From assembly GCA_017656145.1 (NCBI GenBank), contig JACDOI010000002.1, positions 1-64,000 on the forward strand: a DNA stretch of 64,000 nucleotides, read 5' to 3'. The translations under genes were made by a program, and so were the position numbers. Under the pieces are notes generated by a model that did not search any database, was not told where the DNA came from, and worked only from the letters and a program-made list of their open reading frames with translations. This document shows, piece by piece, positions 1-9,171 of this stretch; position 1 is the first letter of the stretch, and each line of letters starts with the position of its first letter. The DNA is from Bacillota bacterium (lineage in GTDB: Bacteria; Bacillota; Limnochordia; Limnochordales; ZCTH02-B6).

Positions 1-337
1 CAAAACCGATGGCCAAACCCGCCACCCCTGCCGCGGCGAGAAGGGAAGCGGTATTGATGCCGAGCCCGTCAAGGATCATGACGCCGGCCACGAAGTAGAT
101 GCCGTAATGGGCAATGCTTTTGACCAGTGACGCGATGGTGCGGCCGCGCCGCTCATCCAGGTGACGAAGCCGGGTGCCGTCGTCGGCGAACACCCGGTCG
201 ATGATCCGTGCGCTGACCGCCACCGCCACTCGGGCCAAAACGGCGATGATCAGGATTTGCAGCAACGTCTGGCCCGCTTGCACCAGCGTATCGAAGCTTA
301 GTCCCTCGGGCCAAATCCCTCGAACGAACTCCCCCAC
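1..337 (-). CDS. Mechanosensitive ion channel (MscS) family protein, partial (C-terminus off window)
   Basis: Reverse-strand translation ...ADDGTRLRHLDERRGRTIASLVKSIAHYGIYFVAGVMILDGLGINTASLLAAAGVAGLAIGF, the MscS pore-helix signature; GTG start near 337 with purine-rich sequence upstream. Confidence 0.75.
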   Translation of the reverse strand, partial: MGEFVRGIWPEGLSFDTLVQAGQTLLQILIIAVLARVAVAVSARIIDRVFADDGTRLRHLDERRGRTIASLVKSIAHYGIYFVAGVMILDGLGINTASLLAAAGVAGLAIGF

Positions 338-467
338 GAAGCGCCCACCTTGTGCCCTCCGCGCGACCGCCGCCGGCGCCCGCACCGGTTTTGCCGTTGT
401 AATACGGCTCGCGGGTTCGTCTTACCTTCTAGGGAGTGTACCCGCGGGCACTATTCCTTTACCGCGG

Positions 468-683
468 TCACAATCCCTTGGCCAAACCGCGTTGGGCCTT
501 GGCCGTCCGGATCAACCGCCAGCGGGCTTGCCAGCGCTCACGCTCGGTCAACGCCGCCCACGGTGCGCTGTCCCCATGCCCGCAACTCCCGGCCGGTGAC
601 TCGGGACGAGCCGGCGCCCCGCACCGCCGGCAAAACGCCCCGGCGTGCCACGGCGCCCCGGTCCGGACTATCGGAGCCGCCAT
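468..683 (-). CDS. Small zinc-ribbon-like hypothetical protein
   Basis: ORF with CRRCG...SCGHGD motif; GGGAGG RBS-like sequence before ATG 683. Confidence 0.45.
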   Translation of the reverse strand: MAAPIVRTGAPWHAGAFCRRCGAPARPESPAGSCGHGDSAPWAALTERERWQARWRLIRTAKAQRGLAKGL

Positions 684-816
684 GCCGCTCACCTCCCGTT
701 CGGTCGCTCACGAGCCATGAGCATATCACGTCCGGTGCCCGTTGACCAGCCCCGGATGGCCGCTTCCCGAGCCGCGGGGTAGGGGGAACGGTCCGCCAAC
801 GGCCTCCGCATCGTTT

Positions 817-1314
817 CTAAACGAGATTGGGAAAGCCGATCTGGCGCAGCGCCTCGTAGGCTACAAGGGCGACCGCGCTGGCCAGGTTGAGGGAGCGGAA
901 CCCCGGCCGCATGGGGATGCGGACTACTGTGCCCGGATAGTTCCCCAAAATGTGGTCCGGCAGTCCCGTGCTTTCCTTTCCGAAGACGAGAAAGTCCCCG
1001 GGCCGGTAGCGGACCTCCGTGTACGGCCGGACGCCTTCGGTGGCGACAAAGAAGAGCCGAGCGCCCGGGTGGCCGGCGATCAACTCGTCAAAGGAGTTGT
1101 GGTAGATGACCGGCAACGCATGCCAGTAGTCGAGCCCGGCGCGGTGCAAGGTCCGATCGTCGGTGGCAAATCCCAAGGGGTGGACGAGGTGCAAAGTCAT
1201 GCCGGCACAGGCGCACGTGCGGCCGATGTTTCCCGCATTGGCTGCGATCTCCGGCTCTACAAGAACGATGTTGAACGGCACAGGCCTGGCCCCTCCCGAA
1301 ACGCCCCGGCCCAA
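817..1314 (-). CDS. trmL: tRNA (cytidine(34)-2'-O)-methyltransferase (SPOUT)
   Basis: FNIVLVEPEIAANAGNIGRTCACAGMTLHLVHPLGF...; SPOUT/TrmL motifs including FGKESTGLP and IPMRPGFRSLNLASAVA. Confidence 0.93.
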   Translation of the reverse strand: MGRGVSGGARPVPFNIVLVEPEIAANAGNIGRTCACAGMTLHLVHPLGFATDDRTLHRAGLDYWHALPVIYHNSFDELIAGHPGARLFFVATEGVRPYTEVRYRPGDFLVFGKESTGLPDHILGNYPGTVVRIPMRPGFRSLNLASAVALVAYEALRQIGFPNLV

Positions 1315-1465
1315 AGGCCGGACCCCGCGTCATCCCTGCGAATTGTATCCCCGCGTGGACCGCGCGCGCAACGCCCGGTCCGCCCGGAACGGCCCATGGC
1401 GCCGGGTTCGAGCACCTTCATCCGCCGCCCGTGGTACAATCGTAGGATGTAAGGAGGAGACGGCA

Positions 1466-2701
1466 GTGCCGGTCAAAAGCCAACAACATCCCCGCCTGAT
1501 GGACGACATCGTCGTATTCGGCATGCCCGACGCGGACACCGTCGCCCAAATTCGCCGCTGCGCCGCGCCGGAGGAAACGGCCGGTGCCGTCTTGTGCGCC
1601 GACGCCCATAAAGGGTACTCGATGCCCATCGGCGGCGTCGTGGCGTACCGGGGCCTGACGTCGCCGTCGGGAGTTGGTTTCGACATCGGGTGCGGAAACA
1701 AGGCGGTTCGCACCAATCTCAAGGTCGCCGACGTCCGCCGGGATTTGCCGCGGCTGATGGACCGGATTTTTCAGCGGATCAGCTTCGGCGTCGGCCGCAA
1801 GAACCCGGAACCGGTGGACCACCAGCTGTTCGACGACCCCCGCTGGAACGTGCACCCCAAAGTTGCGGCCCTAAAGGATCTGGCCCGCAGCCAGCTGGGC
1901 ACCGTCGGCGCCGGCAACCATTATGTGGATCTTTTGGAGGAACCCGCCACGGGAGACTTGTGGGTAGCGGTCCACTTCGGTTCCCGGGGTTTTGGCCACA
2001 AAACGGCCAGCGGCTTTTTGAACCTGGCCGCGAACCGGCCCTTCGACGCCCCGATCCGGGGGGAATCCATGGACCATCCGCCCACCCTCCTGCGCCTGGA
2101 CACAGACCTCGGCCAAGCGTATCACGCAGCCATGGAACTGGCCGGCACGTACGCCTATGCCGGCCGGGATCTGGTGGTGGACCAGGTGCTGGCCATTCTC
2201 GGCGCCCGGGCGACGTTTGAGGTGCACAACCACCACAATTTCGCGTTCAAAGAGGTGCACAACGGTGAGGAGCTCATCGTGGTGCGGAAAGGGGCGACGC
2301 CCTGCCATCCGGGCCAGGTCAGCTTCATCGGCGGCAGCATGGGCGACATGTCGGTGATCGTCCGGGGAAAGGACAGCGCGGCGGCCCGGGCGTCGTTGTT
2401 CAGCACGGTCCACGGTGCCGGCCGAATCATGAGCCGGACTCAGGCAGCCGGGAGGTGGCGCCGGGTCCGGGGCCGGAGGGTGCGGGAAGGCGGCGCGATC
2501 TCCATGGACGCGGTTCACCGCCAGCTCAAAGCGATGGGGATCGAATTGCGGGGCGGCGGGCCCGATGAGGCGCCCGCGGTGTACCGTCGGCTTCAGGAAG
2601 TGCTCGACGCGCACCGCGAGACCTTTGACGTGCTGCACGTGTTGCGCCCCGTCGGGGTGGCCATGGCCCCGGCGGACGAGTTCGATCCGTACAAGGACTA
2701 A
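1466..2701 (+). CDS. rtcB: RtcB family RNA ligase
   Basis: CADAHKGYSMPIGGVVA, GVGFDIGCGNKAV, GAGNHYVD, HGAGR.MSR motifs; AAGGAGG RBS before GTG 1466 (listed ORF over-extended). Confidence 0.9.
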   Translation: MPVKSQQHPRLMDDIVVFGMPDADTVAQIRRCAAPEETAGAVLCADAHKGYSMPIGGVVAYRGLTSPSGVGFDIGCGNKAVRTNLKVADVRRDLPRLMDRIFQRISFGVGRKNPEPVDHQLFDDPRWNVHPKVAALKDLARSQLGTVGAGNHYVDLLEEPATGDLWVAVHFGSRGFGHKTASGFLNLAANRPFDAPIRGESMDHPPTLLRLDTDLGQAYHAAMELAGTYAYAGRDLVVDQVLAILGARATFEVHNHHNFAFKEVHNGEELIVVRKGATPCHPGQVSFIGGSMGDMSVIVRGKDSAAARASLFSTVHGAGRIMSRTQAAGRWRRVRGRRVREGGAISMDAVHRQLKAMGIELRGGGPDEAPAVYRRLQEVLDAHRETFDVLHVLRPVGVAMAPADEFDPYKD

Positions 2702-2816
2702 ACCCGCAGCATCCGTGGGGTGCTTTGATCCCCTACCGCTCGGCCGCCTGTTGCTCCGACCGGCCGCGGTGTATCCCAGCGGAGGACCGCTTCCCGTTCA
2801 CCCGTCCGGAAGCCCC

Positions 2817-2966
2817 TTAGCGCCGCCAAAAGAGGAGCAGCCACAGCCCGGCGGACACGACCACCGTCGCGACCCAGATGGCCCGCCACCAGAACCGCTC
2901 GGACCGGGCTGCCCGTTCCCGCAAGTTCCTGAGTTCCCGCGCCGCCTGCTGCCGGTCGCTGCTCAT
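2817..2966 (-). CDS. Small single-TM hypothetical protein
   Basis: MSSDRQQAARELRNLRERAARSERFWWRAIWVATVVVSAGLWLLLFWRR: charged N-terminus plus one TM helix. Confidence 0.4.
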   Translation of the reverse strand: MSSDRQQAARELRNLRERAARSERFWWRAIWVATVVVSAGLWLLLFWRR

Positions 2967-3252
2967 CACCGCATCTCGCCCCCCCGTCCCCCCGGCGGCG
3001 GGGTCAACCGGGCCCGCGACCCGCGTGCTCGGGCATGACCCGCCGGCCCCAAGCCGTGGCCTTCCCGCGCCAAACGATTCGTTGTTTATCTTATAGTTCA
3101 TTAACACTCTTCTGCTTCCTCCGCCGCCGGGCTTCCCCGTGCGCCGGCCGCGGGGCAGTCCGTACACCCGGCAGGAACCCGCGCCGGTCCCGGGGAAAAT
3201 GGAACTTCGCGGCGCCTCGGCGCCCAAGCCTGGGGCAAGGAGCGTCGAAACG

Positions 3253-4200
3253 ATGGACCCGTTCGACTACGCCGCCCCCAGCTCCCTGGATGAAGCTATC
3301 CGGCTGCTGGCAGAGGCGGATGGGGCGGCCCGCCCTTTGGCCGGCGGCACAGATCTCATTCCGCAGCTTTCGGAAGGACGCCGCCGGGCCCGCTTGGTGG
3401 TCGACGTCAAGAACATCCCGGAACTCCGGCAACTCCGCTTTCATCCGGCTGAAGGATTGACCATCGGGGCCGCGGTGACCTGTGCGGAGCTGGCCGAAAG
3501 CCCGGTGGTACGCCAGCTGTATCCGGCCGTCGCGGACGCGTGCTCGCTGATCGGTTCGGTCCTGATCCAACACCGGGCCAGCCTCGGCGGCAACCTGGCC
3601 AATGCGGCGCCCAGCGCCGACGGCGTTCCGCCGCTCATCGTCCACAGGGCCGCAGTGCGGATCGCCGGGCCCGATGGGGTGCGGGAAATGCCCGTCGAAG
3701 ACGTGTGCGTGGGACCGGGGATGACAGCGCTGGCACCGGGCGAACTCATCGTCGCCTTTCGCATATCCCCGCCGCCTGAGGCCACGTCCTCCTGCTACGT
3801 GCGGTTTACTCCCCGGCAGGAAATGGACATCGCCGTGGCTGGAGCCGCGGCCGCGGTGACCGTTGATCCGTCGACCGGGCTTTGCCGAACAGCCGTCATC
3901 GCCTTGTCGGCCGTGGCGCCCACGCCGGTGCGGGCGCCGGAAGCCGAAGCGTACCTTGCCGGAAAACCGCTGACCGACCCGCACCTGGAAGCCGCCGCCC
4001 GGCTGGCGGTCCGCTCAGCCCAGCCCATCTCGGACGTGCGGGCAAGCGCCGACTACCGCCGGCATCTTGTGACCGTCGTGACCCGCCGGGCGCTTCTTGG
4101 CGCCCGAAATCGGCTGGCGGCGGACGGGCGGCACGGGACGTCTCCCGGTGCGGCCGGGCCGAAGGAGGGATTGTCCGGTGTCGCGGAAGGTGGCCGTTGA
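3253..4200 (+). CDS. Molybdenum hydroxylase FAD-binding subunit (CoxM/CutM family)
   Basis: PLAGGTDLIPQL, IGAAVTCAELA, ASLGGNLANAAPSADG motifs; followed by Fe-S and Mo-binding subunits. Confidence 0.92.
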   Translation: MDPFDYAAPSSLDEAIRLLAEADGAARPLAGGTDLIPQLSEGRRRARLVVDVKNIPELRQLRFHPAEGLTIGAAVTCAELAESPVVRQLYPAVADACSLIGSVLIQHRASLGGNLANAAPSADGVPPLIVHRAAVRIAGPDGVREMPVEDVCVGPGMTALAPGELIVAFRISPPPEATSSCYVRFTPRQEMDIAVAGAAAAVTVDPSTGLCRTAVIALSAVAPTPVRAPEAEAYLAGKPLTDPHLEAAARLAVRSAQPISDVRASADYRRHLVTVVTRRALLGARNRLAADGRHGTSPGAAGPKEGLSGVAEGGR

Positions 4201-4687
4201 GGCCGTCATCAACGGCGCTCCGCAGGCGTTTGTGTGCGAGCCCCGGCAGACGCTGCTCGAGGTGTTGCGGGAAGGGCTCGGCCTGACGGGCACCAAGGAA
4301 GGTTGCGGAAACGGCAATTGCGGCGCGTGCTGCGTGCTCCTGGACGGCCGCCCGGTCCCTAGCTGCCTGGTCTTGGCGGTCGAAGCGGCCGGCCGGGATA
4401 TTCTGACGGTCGAAGGGCTGGCCGAAGGAGAGCTCCACCCGCTCCAGCAGGCGTTTTTGGAGCACGGAGCGCTGCAGTGCGGCATCTGCACCCCCGGATT
4501 TCTGATAGCCGCCAAGGCGCTACTGGACAAAAATCCGCAACCGGCGGAGCAGGAAGCCCGGGCATGGCTGGCCGGCAACTTGTGCCGCTGCACCGGCTAC
4601 GACAAGATCATCCGGGCCGTGTTGGATGCGGCCGGCCGCTTGCGCTCCGTGGACCCCAACCCGAAAGAGGAGGCCCATCCGGCATGA
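4178..4687 (+). CDS. Molybdenum hydroxylase 2Fe-2S subunit
   Basis: CGNGNCGACCVLLDG and QCGICTPGF...NLCRCTGYDKI cluster motifs; GTG start overlapping previous gene. Confidence 0.93.
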   Translation: MSRKVAVEAVINGAPQAFVCEPRQTLLEVLREGLGLTGTKEGCGNGNCGACCVLLDGRPVPSCLVLAVEAAGRDILTVEGLAEGELHPLQQAFLEHGALQCGICTPGFLIAAKALLDKNPQPAEQEARAWLAGNLCRCTGYDKIIRAVLDAAGRLRSVDPNPKEEAHPA

Positions 4688-7041
4688 CGCTGGCGCAATC
4701 CCGCTCCTACCGAGTGATCGGGACCCGGCCGGTTCGGCACGACGGCGTCGACAAGGTCACCGGCCGGGCCCAGTACGGCGCGGACGTGCGCCTGCCTGGA
4801 ATGCTGTACGGCTGCGTCGTCCGTAGCCCCTACCCCCACGCCCGGCTGCGCGCGATCGACACCAGCCGGGCCGCGGCCCATCCCGGAGTCAAGGCGGTCA
4901 TCACCGGAGCGGACATGCCTGCCATCGACACGAACGCGGTGGCCGACCTGGGCGAGGGGGCCATCGAGCTCAAATTCGCCAGCCTGCTGATCATGGCCCG
5001 GGACAAGGTGGTCTTTCGCGGCCAGCCGGTAGCCGCGGTGGCCGCGGTCAGCCCTCAGGCCGCCGCCGAGGCCGCCCGCCTCGTGGAGGTCGACTACGAA
5101 CCGTTGCCCGTCGTGACCGACGCGCTGGCCGCCATGGAGCCGGGATCGCCCCGCGTCCACGACGACCTGTACACCGTCGTCCCCGGGGGCAGCCGCCGGG
5201 ACTCGCCCAGCAACATCGCCTTGCACGTCCAGTACGAGCGGGGCGACGTGGAGGCGGGCTTTGCCGGCGCCGACGTGGTGGTGGAGCGGGAATTCCGCAC
5301 CGCGATGGTCCACCAGGGGTATATCGAACCGCAAAACGCCACCGCGGCCTGGGAGCCCGGCGGCCGGCTAACCGTGTGGACCAGCACCCAAGGCGCGTTC
5401 TCCGTCCGGCAGCAGCTGTCGGACTTGCTGCAGATTCCGGTGGGGCGGATCAAGGTGGTCCCGATGGAGATCGGCGGCGGGTTCGGCGGGAAGATCCAGG
5501 TTTACCTGGAGCCCCTCGCGGCTCTCTTGTCCCGCAAGGCGGGACGACCGGTGAAGATGTGGATGAGCCGGGCCGAAGTGTTCACCGCCACCGGTCCGGG
5601 ACCGGCAACGTACATCCGTCTCAAGATGGGCGTCACCCGCACCGGGGACTTGACCGCCGCGGCGATGCGGCTCGTGTACGATGCGGGCGCATTTCCCGGT
5701 TCGCCCGTCGGATCCGCGTGCATCACCGGATTGTCTCCTTACCGCATTCCGCATTTCCGCATCGACGGGTTCGACGTGGTGACCAACAAACCCCGGGTGC
5801 AGGCGTACCGGGCGCCGGGCGCGCCGCCGGCCGCGTTCGCAGTCGAAACGGTCCTCGATGAGCTGGCCGAAGCCATCGGGATGGATCCGATCGAGCTGCG
5901 CCTGCGCAACGCAGCGGCCGAAGGCGACCGGATGACCAACGGTGTCGCGTTCAACCGCATCGGCTTTAAGGAAGTGCTTGTGGCGGCCAAAAACCACCCG
6001 CACTACCGGGCCCCGCTCCCTCCGGGCGCCACAGGCCGGGGCGTGGCGGCCGGATTCTGGATGAACGGCCGCGGCACGTCCACCGTCCATCTAACCTTCA
6101 ATCCCGACGGCACGGTCAACTTGATCGAAGGCTCGACCGACATCGGTGGCAGCCGGGCGTCACTGGCCATGATCGTCGCGGAGGAGTTGGGGCTTGACGC
6201 GCACGATGTGAAGCCTGTCGTCGCGGACACCGATTCGGTAGGCCACACCGACGTCACCGGCGGAAGCCGGGTGACGTATTCGACGGGCGTCGCCTGCCAC
6301 CGGGCGGCCCTCGATGCCATCGCACAGCTGAAACCGCGCGCGGCCCAGCTGCTCGATGCCAATCCCGGAGATGTCGAGTTCGGGGGCGGAGAGTTTTGGG
6401 TGTCCAGTGAACCCCGGCGCCGCATTGGCATCAAAGAAGTCATCGCAAAGCTGGGCAAGACGGGCGGCCCCATCGTTGCCCGGGGCGTGTCCCGGGGCCT
6501 GGCGATGGCCCCCGGGTTCGGCGTGCACATTGCCGACGTGCGGGTTGATCCGGAAACCGGCAAGGTGGACGTCGTCCGCTACACGGCCGTGCAGGACGCG
6601 GGCAAAGCCATCCATCCGACCTACGTTGAGGGCCAGCTGCAGGGCGGCGCGGCCCAAGGCGTGGGCCTGGCGCTGTTTGAGGAATACGTGTTCGAAGACG
6701 GCATCCTGCGCAACCCCAGCTTCCTGGACTACCGGATGCCGACGGCGCTCGATTTGCCCATGATCGACACGGTCATCGTCGAGGTTCCGGCATCCGACGG
6801 TCCCTACGGGGTGCGAGGCGTCGGCGAGGTGCCCATTGTGCCGCCGGCAGCCGCCATCGCCAACGCGATCTACCGGGCCGCGGGCGTTCGGCTGCGGCAG
6901 CTGCCCATGACGCCGGAAAACGTGTGGCGGGCTTTAGCTGGGCGGGACGCGGCCTTGCCGAGCACGCCTAAAGCGGCGCCGGATGCAGCAATGGCGGCAA
7001 CAAAGGAACGCCGGGCGGAGCCGCCGGGGACCTCCGGCTAA
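4684..7041 (+). CDS. Xanthine dehydrogenase/aldehyde oxidase family molybdopterin-binding subunit
   Basis: GGGFGGK, AYRAPGAPPAAFAVE, GVRGVGEVPIVPPAAAIANAI motifs; ATGA overlap with the 2Fe-2S subunit gene. Confidence 0.92.
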   Translation: MTLAQSRSYRVIGTRPVRHDGVDKVTGRAQYGADVRLPGMLYGCVVRSPYPHARLRAIDTSRAAAHPGVKAVITGADMPAIDTNAVADLGEGAIELKFASLLIMARDKVVFRGQPVAAVAAVSPQAAAEAARLVEVDYEPLPVVTDALAAMEPGSPRVHDDLYTVVPGGSRRDSPSNIALHVQYERGDVEAGFAGADVVVEREFRTAMVHQGYIEPQNATAAWEPGGRLTVWTSTQGAFSVRQQLSDLLQIPVGRIKVVPMEIGGGFGGKIQVYLEPLAALLSRKAGRPVKMWMSRAEVFTATGPGPATYIRLKMGVTRTGDLTAAAMRLVYDAGAFPGSPVGSACITGLSPYRIPHFRIDGFDVVTNKPRVQAYRAPGAPPAAFAVETVLDELAEAIGMDPIELRLRNAAAEGDRMTNGVAFNRIGFKEVLVAAKNHPHYRAPLPPGATGRGVAAGFWMNGRGTSTVHLTFNPDGTVNLIEGSTDIGGSRASLAMIVAEELGLDAHDVKPVVADTDSVGHTDVTGGSRVTYSTGVACHRAALDAIAQLKPRAAQLLDANPGDVEFGGGEFWVSSEPRRRIGIKEVIAKLGKTGGPIVARGVSRGLAMAPGFGVHIADVRVDPETGKVDVVRYTAVQDAGKAIHPTYVEGQLQGGAAQGVGLALFEEYVFEDGILRNPSFLDYRMPTALDLPMIDTVIVEVPASDGPYGVRGVGEVPIVPPAAAIANAIYRAAGVRLRQLPMTPENVWRALAGRDAALPSTPKAAPDAAMAATKERRAEPPGTSG

Positions 7042-7089
7042 AGCGGTGCGGCTCTGGCGCAAGCGCGCATCAGGGGAGGTTCGACCGTT

Positions 7090-7431
7090 TTGCCGAGGAT
7101 CTGGGTTCCCAGTCCCATGCGGGACGCCGTAGGCGGCCGGGCCACCGTGGAAGTGGACGGTGAAACGGCCCGGGAAGCGCTGGAAGCCCTCATGGACCGC
7201 TTCCCCCAAGTCCGGGAGCGCCTGTTGGACGCCCGCGGCGCTCTCTCGCCCCACCTCGCGGTGCTGGTCGACGGAACCGAACTGGAAAGCCTCGACACCC
7301 CCCTCCGTCCCGACAGCGAGCTGGTCATCACCCCGGCGCTGGGGGGAGGGGTTTGCCCGGCGCCGTCCCCGGCACGCCTGCGGGCCCCGGCGGCTCGCCG
7401 GCCGGATCGACGGGCTCGTCGACGTCCCTGA
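7090..7431 (+). CDS. MoaD/ThiS-family ubiquitin-like protein with C-terminal extension
   Basis: Ubiquitin-like MoaD pattern ending VITPALGGG, followed by about 26 extra residues before the stop. Confidence 0.65.
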   Translation: MPRIWVPSPMRDAVGGRATVEVDGETAREALEALMDRFPQVRERLLDARGALSPHLAVLVDGTELESLDTPLRPDSELVITPALGGGVCPAPSPARLRAPAARRPDRRARRRP

Positions 7432-8086
7432 GCTCGCCGGCGTCGATGGGCAAGGTCCGCAGGGCCCGACCGAGACTGAGAAGCACCGCCCGGCCACCGC
7501 GGTCGCCCTCGAGCTCGAGGAACGCGGGCCACACCGGCCGCCGCACGACGCAGGGCGGGCCCGGCTTGCCCGGGCCGTAGAGGGCTGCGGCGGCCAAAAC
7601 GCCCGGAGTGAGGGCCAGTTGCGCGAGGCGGGCCACGGTGCGGGGCCGCACGAACGGTTGATCGGCGAGCAATACCGCGGCTGCCTGTTGCCCGCCGGCC
7701 ATGACCGCCCGGATCCCCGCAATAAGCGATGAGGCCTGGCCGGCCGCGTAGTCGGGGTTGTGCGCCAAGCGAACCCCGGGCAAGCCCGCGAGAACCGCCT
7801 CGACTTCCGGCGCGCCGTACCCGGTCACGACCCAAACGGGCCCAAGGCCGGCCGCAAGGCAAGTCGCGGCCACCCGGCGGACCATGGGCTCGCCGCCGCA
7901 CGGCATCACCTGCTTGAGCCGCCCCATCCGGGTCGCCCGGCCCGCCGCGAGAACGATCGCGGCCACCGGCAGCGGGGCGGGGTTCTGTTGTCCTCCGCTT
8001 GTTGCGCCTGGCGTCGCATTCATTTCCAACATCAAGTTCTCGATGAACCTCGCTCCGCCTGCCGACCCACCCATTCGTGCAGGCAT
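7328..8086 (-). CDS. MobA-like NTP transferase / molybdenum cofactor cytidylyltransferase (MocA-like)
   Basis: AAIVLAAGRATRMGRLKQVMPCGGEPMVRR, NPDYAAGQASSLIAGI, LLADQPFV motifs; exact start uncertain. Confidence 0.85.
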   Translation of the reverse strand: MPARMGGSAGGARFIENLMLEMNATPGATSGGQQNPAPLPVAAIVLAAGRATRMGRLKQVMPCGGEPMVRRVAATCLAAGLGPVWVVTGYGAPEVEAVLAGLPGVRLAHNPDYAAGQASSLIAGIRAVMAGGQQAAAVLLADQPFVRPRTVARLAQLALTPGVLAAAALYGPGKPGPPCVVRRPVWPAFLELEGDRGGRAVLLSLGRALRTLPIDAGELRDVDEPVDPAGEPPGPAGVPGTAPGKPLPPAPG

Positions 8087-8097
8087 GACTCAACAAC

Positions 8098-8127
8098 TTG
8101 ACTGTTTTGAGGAAATATCAGTATACT
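8098..8127 (+). promoter_or_regulatory. Predicted sigma70-type promoter with palindromic operator over the -10
   Basis: TTGACT - 18 bp - TATACT; perfect palindrome CAGTATACTG at 8119-8128; upstream of ABC transporter operon. Confidence 0.6.
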
Positions 8128-8234
8128 GTTTCCAGCCGACTTAATACTTGTCTTTTTACTAATATTGCGCGTCGGCTCGCCGGCCCGATGCAGTAGCCGG
8201 GGACCGCCTTGCCCGCGCCCAAGGAGGTTCGCCC

Positions 8235-9170
8235 GTGCCAAACACTGCCCAACGCACCGTCGCCGCGGTGGCCGCACCAAGGACGAAGCGCCGCCTTTTG
8301 GACCGGGACCGGTTCTTGGGCTCTCTTCTCCTGTCGCCGGCGGTGCTGTACATCGCGCTGCTTGTGGGGTTTCCATTTCTCTTCGCGATTTATCTCAGCT
8401 TGACCGACGCCACCGTGGGCCGTCCGGTGGGCGCGTTCATCGGCCTTGACAACTTCCGAGAAATCATCGAAAGCCGCGGGTTTCGCGCCGCCCTGCGCAA
8501 CACGTTCGTGTTCACCTTCGTGTCCCAGGCCGTCATCCTGGCCTTGGCCAACAGCCTCGCCCTGGCGCTGCAGCGGGACTTCCGGGGCAAGGGCCTCGTG
8601 CTGTTTCTCATCCTGCTGCCGTGGGTGGCGCCGGTTTCGCTCAGCACCATCGGCTGGCTGTGGATCTTCCACTCTCGCTTCAGCCTCATCGACTGGGTCT
8701 TGCGACAGCTTGGCCTTTTGGAAGGCAACCTTTTTTGGCTGGGCCGGCCGGATCTGGCCATGATCGCGATCATCGTCGTTCATGTGTGGCGCATGTTCCC
8801 GTTTTCCACGGTCATTCTCATGGCCGGCCACAGCGCCCTGCCCAAGGACGTGCTGGAGAGCGCCCAAGTGGACGGGGCCGGATTTTGGCGGCAGTTGTTC
8901 CAGATCCGGCTGCCGCTGCTTTTGCCCATCATGAGCGTGGCCGTCCTGTTCAGCACCGTGTTCACATTTGCAGACATGACGGTCGTGTACGTGCTCACCC
9001 GGGGCGGGCCGTTTGACACGACGCACGTGCTGTCGAGCCTGGCGTACTTCCGCGGCATCTTCGGCGGAAACTTGAGCATCGGCGCGGCCATTTCGCTGTT
9101 CCTCTTTCCCGTGCTGCTCATCGCCGCGGTGCTCATCCTGCGCCTGGCCCGGCGGACGGAGGTGACATAA
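8235..9170 (+). CDS. Carbohydrate ABC transporter permease (MalF/UgpA-type)
   Basis: Six TM segments and EAA-like loop (LESAQVDGAGFWRQLFQIRLPLLLPI). Confidence 0.9.
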   Translation: MPNTAQRTVAAVAAPRTKRRLLDRDRFLGSLLLSPAVLYIALLVGFPFLFAIYLSLTDATVGRPVGAFIGLDNFREIIESRGFRAALRNTFVFTFVSQAVILALANSLALALQRDFRGKGLVLFLILLPWVAPVSLSTIGWLWIFHSRFSLIDWVLRQLGLLEGNLFWLGRPDLAMIAIIVVHVWRMFPFSTVILMAGHSALPKDVLESAQVDGAGFWRQLFQIRLPLLLPIMSVAVLFSTVFTFADMTVVYVLTRGGPFDTTHVLSSLAYFRGIFGGNLSIGAAISLFLFPVLLIAAVLILRLARRTEVT

Positions 9171-9171
9171 C

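Noticed and set aside
2701-2830. Terminator-like GGGGTGCTTTGATCCCC after rtcB
   Set aside because: Only a 4-bp stem with no T-tract; too weak to call
4684-7041. Aerobic CO dehydrogenase large subunit
   Set aside because: Active-site loop is AYRAPG rather than the CoxL form I signature
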